9,267 nucleotides of DNA, taken from NCBI GenBank assembly GCA_910587945.1, contig CAJUNI010000078.1:1-9267 (forward strand), written 5' to 3'. The position numbers and the translations under genes are program-made. Below, piece after piece: positions 5,543 through 9,267 of the stretch. Source of the stretch: an uncultured Parvibacter sp. (GTDB lineage Bacteria > Actinomycetota > Coriobacteriia > Coriobacteriales > Eggerthellaceae). The notes beneath the pieces were generated by a model. The model did not search any database, had not been told where the DNA came from, and saw only the letters and a program-made list of their open reading frames with translations. Position 1 is the stretch's first letter; each line of letters begins with the position of its first letter.

Positions 5543-6385
5543 TTAGTTGGCGCCCTGCTCGTCGAGAGCGTCTAACAAGCCTTCCGGCATTTTGTAGGTA
5601 TGCTCAGGAGCAGGGAAGCTGCCTTCTTTTACCGCTTCGTCATAGGCTTTAAATGCGTCGGTCATAGCCGACCCGAGCTCGGCAAACCGGCGCACAAACT
5701 TCGGCGTGAAATCATCGTAGAGACCCAGCATATCCTGGACAACGAGTACCTGACCATCACAACCATTGCCCGCTCCAATGCCGATAGTGGGAATACTGAG
5801 CTCTTGGGAAACTCGCGTGGCCAGCGGAGCCGGAACCGCCTCTATGACTACTGCGAAGGCCCCCGCCGCTTCCACGGCCCGCGCATCCGCGAGCAACGTC
5901 GATGCAGCTTCGATTGTCTTGCCTTGAACCTTAAAGCCACCGAAAGCGTTTACTGCTTGAGGGGTCAAGCCGATATGGGCGCAAACCGGAATACCGCAAC
6001 GCACAATAGCGGCAATGTGGGGAGAATAGTCCTGGCCGCCTTCCAGTTTCACGGCCGCACAACCCGTCTCCTTCATAAGGCGCCCGGCGTTTTCCACCGC
6101 CTGCTCCACCGACACCTGGTAAGACATGAAGGGCATATCCACAATAACCAAGGCATTCTCGGCAGCCCGCACTACCGGTTTCGCGTGATGGATCATCTCC
6201 TCCATAGTGACGGGCACCGTAGATCCAAGCCCCAAGATCACATTTCCCAAGGAATCTCCGACCAAAATGGAATCAATGCCCGCCCGATCCACCAACTTGG
6301 CCGTGGTGTAGTCATAGGCGGTAAGCATAGAGATCTTCGTCCCCTGCTCTTTCATGGCTTTGAATGTAGGAACTGTCACGGCCAT
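5543..6385 (-). CDS. panB: 3-methyl-2-oxobutanoate hydroxymethyltransferase (ketopantoate hydroxymethyltransferase)
   Basis: This 280-residue TIM-barrel enzyme moves a one-carbon unit from methylenetetrahydrofolate to 2-oxoisovalerate, making ketopantoate in pantothenate synthesis. The family motifs are intact: SMLTAYDYTTAKLVDRAGID, the metal-binding LVGDS (D44-S45), IVDMPFMSYQ with D83, AVKLEGG with K113 and E115, AHIGLTPQ with H137, VIEAVPAPLA with E182, and IGIGAGNGCDGQVLV. The length is slightly above the usual 265 residues because of a C-terminal tail (about 255-280). The ATG is preceded by AAGGAG with 6-nt spacing. panC follows. A long hairpin lies 46 nt upstream of the start, between efp and panB, so panBC may be only partly coupled to efp transcription. 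Confidence 0.96.
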   Translation of the reverse strand: MAVTVPTFKAMKEQGTKISMLTAYDYTTAKLVDRAGIDSILVGDSLGNVILGLGSTVPVTMEEMIHHAKPVVRAAENALVIVDMPFMSYQVSVEQAVENAGRLMKETGCAAVKLEGGQDYSPHIAAIVRCGIPVCAHIGLTPQAVNAFGGFKVQGKTIEAASTLLADARAVEAAGAFAVVIEAVPAPLATRVSQELSIPTIGIGAGNGCDGQVLVVQDMLGLYDDFTPKFVRRFAELGSAMTDAFKAYDEAVKEGSFPAPEHTYKMPEGLLDALDEQGAN

Positions 6386-6430
6386 AGCGGACTCCTTCTT
6401 TTGGAACCTATCGGAGGGTGTTCGTTACAA

Positions 6431-6458
6431 GAAGGCTCCGCCATAATGCGGAGCCTTC
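6431..6458 (-). terminator. Perfect 11-bp hairpin between efp and panB
   Basis: GAAGGCTCCGC (6431-6441) and GCGGAGCCTTC (6448-6458) form a perfect 11-bp stem with a 6-nt loop. On the minus strand the stem is followed by TTGTAACG, so the T run is poor. It could be a leaky terminator or an mRNA-stabilising hairpin. A second small hairpin, GGCAT-GAAGTG-ATGCC, lies next to it at about 6475-6490. Confidence 0.5.
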
Positions 6459-6503
6459 GAAGATTACCGGTGGGGCATGAAGTGATGCCTTAAGGTGAGA
6501 GAA

Positions 6504-7067
6504 TTAGACACGCTTGATGAAGCGACCATCACGGGTGTCGATTTGCAGCACATCGCCAATTTCGATGAAGGTCGGCACCTGGAGCTCTTTGCCCGTTTCA
6601 AGAGTGGCAGGCTTAGTGGTGTTTGTAGCAGTATCGCCCTTGAAGCCCGGCTCCGTGTGAGTAACTTCCAACTCGACGAACATCTGGGGCTCCAGGGAAA
6701 TGAGCTCATCCCCCGCATAGAGCAACGTGGCTTCGTCGTTCTCTTTGAGCCAGTCGGTGGCAGCACCCACGGTATCAACCGGGATAGCCATCTGCTCAAA
6801 GGTGTCATTGTCCATGAAGTAGTAATCAGCACCGTCATTGTAGAGGTACTGCATTTTCTTGGTTTCAAGACGCACGGAATCAAACTTCGTACCAGCGTTG
6901 AAGGTGTAGTCCACAACGCGGCCCGTCTTGATGTCCTTGAGCTTCGTGCGCACAAAAGCACCGCCTTTACCAGGCTTTACATGCTGGAACTCAACGATGG
7001 TGCACATTTTGCCGTTGTTGACGATACACATGCCATTACGGAAATCGGCGGTGGAGATACTTGCCAC
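6504..7067 (-). CDS. efp: Translation elongation factor P
   Basis: EF-P, 187 residues, relieves ribosome stalling at polyproline stretches by binding between the P and E sites. The three domains follow in order: an N-terminal KOW-like domain (about 1-62, ASISTADFRNGM through KPGKGGAF), an OB domain (about 65-127), and a C-terminal OB domain (128-187) with the signature around KGDTATNTTKPATLETG. The tip residue is K34 in KPGKGG, the lysine type of loop, which in other bacteria is post-translationally modified; no modification gene is in this window. The start is GTG, chosen because ASISTADF is the usual N-terminus and AAGGAAGA lies just upstream; an ATG five codons earlier lacks such a site. 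It follows the aroQ::pepP gene, as in Bacillus, with 173 nt between. Confidence 0.95.
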   Translation of the reverse strand: MASISTADFRNGMCIVNNGKMCTIVEFQHVKPGKGGAFVRTKLKDIKTGRVVDYTFNAGTKFDSVRLETKKMQYLYNDGADYYFMDNDTFEQMAIPVDTVGAATDWLKENDEATLLYAGDELISLEPQMFVELEVTHTEPGFKGDTATNTTKPATLETGKELQVPTFIEIGDVLQIDTRDGRFIKRV

Positions 7068-7240
7068 AGGTCTTCCTTTCATAGGGGCGGGAGGAATAAT
7101 ACAGCCCGCGAATGCAGTAATGATTAACCGCTTTATTATACGCACGCAGGGGCCTCTTCGCGAAAAAACCCGATAAGAGGAGGGTAACAATCCCCTTGCG
7201 CGCTATTGTTCTTAGGCCCGGCGACTGCAAGTTGCAGGTC
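7068..7240 (-). promoter_or_regulatory. efp upstream region: TATAAT box and dyads
   Basis: On the minus strand a perfect TATAAT lies at 7140-7135, about 70 nt before the efp GTG; the hexamer at the -35 distance is poor. Upstream are three dyads: CTGCAA-C-TTGCAG (7237-7225, only 3 bp past the peptidase stop), AACAAT...ATTGTT with a 13-nt spacer (about 7210-7186), and CCTCTT...AAGAGG (7180-7153) that covers the -35 area. A GGGTTTTTT run at about 7172-7163 may belong to a weak terminator for the upstream gene. Promoter and operator roles are inferred from position. Confidence 0.4.
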
Positions 7241-8875
7241 TTACAACACCACAAGCTCATGGGAGGACTGGGTAAAGACCTCAAATCCGTCCGGCGTAAT
7301 GACTCCGAAATCCTCAAGTCGCATGCCAAACTCTCCCGGCAGATAGACTCCCGGCTCCACCGTTACCACATTGCCCACTTCAAGAGGCAGTGGGTTGCGC
7401 GGAGACAACGTTGGCAACTCATGAATATCAATACCCACCCCATGGCCCAAGCCATGGCCCATTTTCCCTGCGAAGCCATGGGCGCTCAGAATTTCTTCCG
7501 CCCGTGCGTGAGCCTCGGCTCCGGTCACACCCGGACGCAACAGCGCCTCAACTTCCTCATTGGCGGCCCGAATAGCCTCATAGGCTTTTACCATTGCCGC
7601 ACTCGGAGTACCCAAAAAGACTGTCCGCGTCATATCGGAATCATAGCCGGCCAACCGTGCCCCAAAATCAAGCACCACGCACTGACCTGCTTCCAAACGT
7701 TGATCCCCGGGAATCGCATGGGGGGATGACCCATGGGCTCCCGCGGCCACAATTGAGGGAAATGCCAAACCAGAAGCACCCTGGGCCAGCATAAATGACT
7801 CCAGCTCTAAGGCCACTTCCCGCTCGGTCATGCCTGGCTTGATGAATGTACAAATATGGGCAAAAGCAGCATCGGTCAGCGCTTGAGCTGCCTTCAATCG
7901 GGCGATCTCGGTGGCGTCTTTGACCGCGCGCAACTTCAACACAAGCCCATCGGTTTCCTGAAGCGACCCGAATATCCCGTCCCTCCGGGCAGCTTCCAAG
8001 GGATGATACTCTTTGAGTGAGAGGGTGTCTTCGATGGTGAGAGTGGCCTGGGCGGGGAGTTTCTGGTCGGCCCAGCAGGTGGCAACCCAGGTGCTGTGGG
8101 CTTGGGGCGTTACATCCACCGTCACCGGACCCCCCGTTGCCGCCTTCTGGCAGGCCTCGCTGTAACGCGAATCCGTATGCAAGAGCGCCTCGGTGGGAGT
8201 AACAAGCAGCCCGTGAGCTTCCTCATCATCAAACACATCATCAAAGGCCGTTAGCCACTGGATATCGGTGGTGTGGCGAAGAAAGCATCCCTCTGCCTCC
8301 TGGGACGCTAAAACCTCACGCAGTTTGTCCAGACGCCGGACGGAAGCTTCCTGGGCTTGAGCTACGGTCAACCCGAGCTCCTCCGCGGTTGCCTGAGTGA
8401 GGGATTCGCCCGCATCTACCTTTCGAGGTTCCCAGCCCTGCTCCTGCCAATAGTCCTGGAGCTGATCCAGGGCGAGCGCATAGCCAGCTTTCCCCATTCC
8501 TTTGATTTGGCCAATACACGCTGGCGCAATGACTGAATGACGGCGGAACTCTTCCCGAGCAGCAATATCGGACAAGTGCACCTCGACCACGGGCACATCG
8601 ATAGTCTCCACCGCATCATGGAGCGCATAGGAATAGTGGGTATGGGCTCCCGGGTTATAGATGATGCCGTCATAAACCCCATGGGCGTTATGCAGACAAT
8701 CAATCAGCGCCCCTTCATGGTTGGACTGAAAACAATCCACCTCAATGCCACGCTGCGCCCCTAAGGCCTGGACTTCGCGCTCGATAGTAGCGAGGGTATC
8801 GGTGCCATAGATGACGGGATCTCGCACGCCAAGCATGTTGAGATTAGGGCCGTTTATCAGTAATACCTTTGCCAT
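7241..8875 (-). CDS. Fusion protein: type II 3-dehydroquinate dehydratase + M24 Xaa-Pro peptidase
   Basis: One uninterrupted 544-codon frame holds two enzymes. Residues 1-146 are a complete AroQ, which dehydrates 3-dehydroquinate in the shikimate pathway; its active-site residues R18, Y23, N74, H80, E98, H100 and R111 fit the Mycobacterium numbering with a constant offset of one. Residues 147-178 are a linker. Residues about 179-310 match a creatinase-type N-terminal domain, and about 325-540 form a pita-bread M24 peptidase with H386, D403, D414, H478, E507 and E521 as expected metal and catalytic residues, spaced as in PepP up to E507. In Bacillus aroQ (yqhS) and the peptidase (yqhT) are adjacent separate genes, so this is a fusion of neighbours. 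The ATG has only a weak ribosome-binding site (AGCAGGT). An internal start at 8371 could yield the peptidase alone. Confidence 0.93.
   Translation of the reverse strand: MAKVLLINGPNLNMLGVRDPVIYGTDTLATIEREVQALGAQRGIEVDCFQSNHEGALIDCLHNAHGVYDGIIYNPGAHTHYSYALHDAVETIDVPVVEVHLSDIAAREEFRRHSVIAPACIGQIKGMGKAGYALALDQLQDYWQEQGWEPRKVDAGESLTQATAEELGLTVAQAQEASVRRLDKLREVLASQEAEGCFLRHTTDIQWLTAFDDVFDDEEAHGLLVTPTEALLHTDSRYSEACQKAATGGPVTVDVTPQAHSTWVATCWADQKLPAQATLTIEDTLSLKEYHPLEAARRDGIFGSLQETDGLVLKLRAVKDATEIARLKAAQALTDAAFAHICTFIKPGMTEREVALELESFMLAQGASGLAFPSIVAAGAHGSSPHAIPGDQRLEAGQCVVLDFGARLAGYDSDMTRTVFLGTPSAAMVKAYEAIRAANEEVEALLRPGVTGAEAHARAEEILSAHGFAGKMGHGLGHGVGIDIHELPTLSPRNPLPLEVGNVVTVEPGVYLPGEFGMRLEDFGVITPDGFEVFTQSSHELVVL
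8369..8384 (-). promoter_or_regulatory. Internal ribosome-binding site and TTG inside aroQ::pepP
   Basis: Within the linker the minus strand reads GGAGGAG (8384-8378), 6 nt, then an in-frame TTG (8371-8369, residue 169). A start there would give a free 376-residue peptidase, which is a normal size for the family. The motif may be chance, since it encodes Ala-Glu-Glu. Confidence 0.35.
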
Positions 8876-8923
8876 GACCTGCTCTTTTCTTCTAATTCAA
8901 CTCGAGCATACCCCAATACAGCT
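8876..8923 (-). other. aroB-aroQ spacer
   Basis: Only 48 nt lie between the aroB stop and the aroQ::pepP ATG, with no terminator or clear promoter, so the two are probably one transcript. Confidence 0.5.
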
Positions 8924-9267
8924 CTAGCGCAGTCCCTCCCACGCCCCAAGAGCTGCCAGAATAACGTCGTCCTCAACCTCTACCAATTCCCAGGCCCCAA
9001 TGTCTTGGGGAAGCACGAAGCGCACGCGGCCTCCGCGGGCTTTTTTATCGCCTTTCATGGCCTCGAGAATTTCTGCGGGGGTGGCTTCGAGCTGAATAAG
9101 CGGAAGCCCTAAGCTGTCCAGCAACTCGTCTTGGGTGGTTACCAATTCCGCAGAGGTGCCCACCAACTGCTGGCCCAGACGCGCCGCAAAACGCATCCCT
9201 GTGGCCACGGCGGCTCCATGGGAATAGGTGCCATAGCCCGTCAATGTCTCAATAGCATGGCCTAAGG
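8924..9267 (-). CDS. aroB: 3-dehydroquinate synthase, C-terminal part (5' end outside the window)
   Basis: The frame is open to the window edge and reads GHAIETLTGYGTYSHGAAVATGM, the AroB segment that includes GHAIE and the Zn-binding His of HGxAVAxGM. It then continues through LGLPLIQL, MKGDKKARGGRVRFVLPQDIG and a typical C-terminal end. About 114 codons are present; the N-terminal NAD-binding half is missing. AroB makes 3-dehydroquinate from DAHP, the substrate of the AroQ domain encoded just downstream, so the two consecutive steps are neighbours. The HGEAV motif of the family reads HGAAV here. The GDKK motif is intact, so the gene looks functional. The true start is outside the window; the TTG at 9244 is not a start. 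Confidence 0.93.
   Translation of the reverse strand, partial: LGHAIETLTGYGTYSHGAAVATGMRFAARLGQQLVGTSAELVTTQDELLDSLGLPLIQLEATPAEILEAMKGDKKARGGRVRFVLPQDIGAWELVEVEDDVILAALGAWEGLR

Noticed and set aside
5600..6493. 297-codon plus-strand frame opposite panB
   Set aside because: It is a shadow of panB: the composition is rich in His, Arg and Gly, no family motif is present, and the opposite strand has all PanB motifs.
7068..7082. ATG at 7082-7080 as the efp start
   Set aside because: It has no ribosome-binding site and would add five residues not usual for EF-P; the GTG at 7067 has both the purine-rich site and the normal N-terminus.
7430..7490. Cluster of CCATGG/CATGGCC words
   Set aside because: These come from the codons of the HG-x-GHG motif and neighbouring residues of the peptidase domain, not from a DNA repeat.

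Overview
This window is a chromosomal block of housekeeping genes, all read from the minus strand, so the biological order runs from high to low coordinates: aroB (5' end cut off) - aroQ::pepP fusion - efp - panB - panC - [678-nt gap] - carboxyltransferase::BCCP fusion - accC - asp23 family - nusB (3' end cut off). Base composition is moderately GC-rich, several genes start with GTG, and Shine-Dalgarno sites are purine-rich. No transposase, phage gene, tRNA, rRNA or CRISPR array was seen.

The order aroQ - pepP - efp - accB - accC - asp23 (yqhY) - nusB is the one known from Bacillus subtilis and many other Gram-positives. Here it is kept but remodelled. AroQ and the Xaa-Pro peptidase are one continuous 544-codon frame. 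panBC sits between efp and the biotin genes. The accB position holds a 636-codon protein that joins an OadA/PycB-type carboxyltransferase to what looks like a complete AccB. Together these points suggest an anaerobic Gram-positive, with Coriobacteriia (Actinomycetota) as a guess; lineage cannot be proved from the window.

Region by region. 8924-9267 and 7241-8875: shikimate pathway genes (aroB, then aroQ fused to the peptidase). 6504-7067: translation factor EF-P, with a TATAAT box and several dyads in its upstream gap. 4581-6385: panB and panC, two steps of pantothenate synthesis, followed by a strong intrinsic terminator at 4391-4427. 3903-4580: a long non-coding gap with that terminator, two related repeat modules, an inverted repeat over a TATAAT box, a structured stretch ending in a second weaker terminator, two mutually exclusive hairpins and a second TATAAT box. 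1-3902: carboxyltransferase-BCCP, biotin carboxylase, Asp23-like protein and NusB; the first three overlap by 1 and 4 nt and are surely co-translated.

Functionally, the carboxyltransferase-BCCP chain plus AccC have all parts of a two-subunit biotin carboxylase. Pyruvate carboxylation to oxaloacetate is the most likely reaction, because no membrane decarboxylase subunit follows. The AccB-like C-terminus leaves open that AccC and this BCCP also serve acetyl-CoA carboxylation. The most unusual items are the two gene fusions, the internal ribosome-binding site inside aroQ::pepP, and the structured leader upstream of the carboxylase operon.
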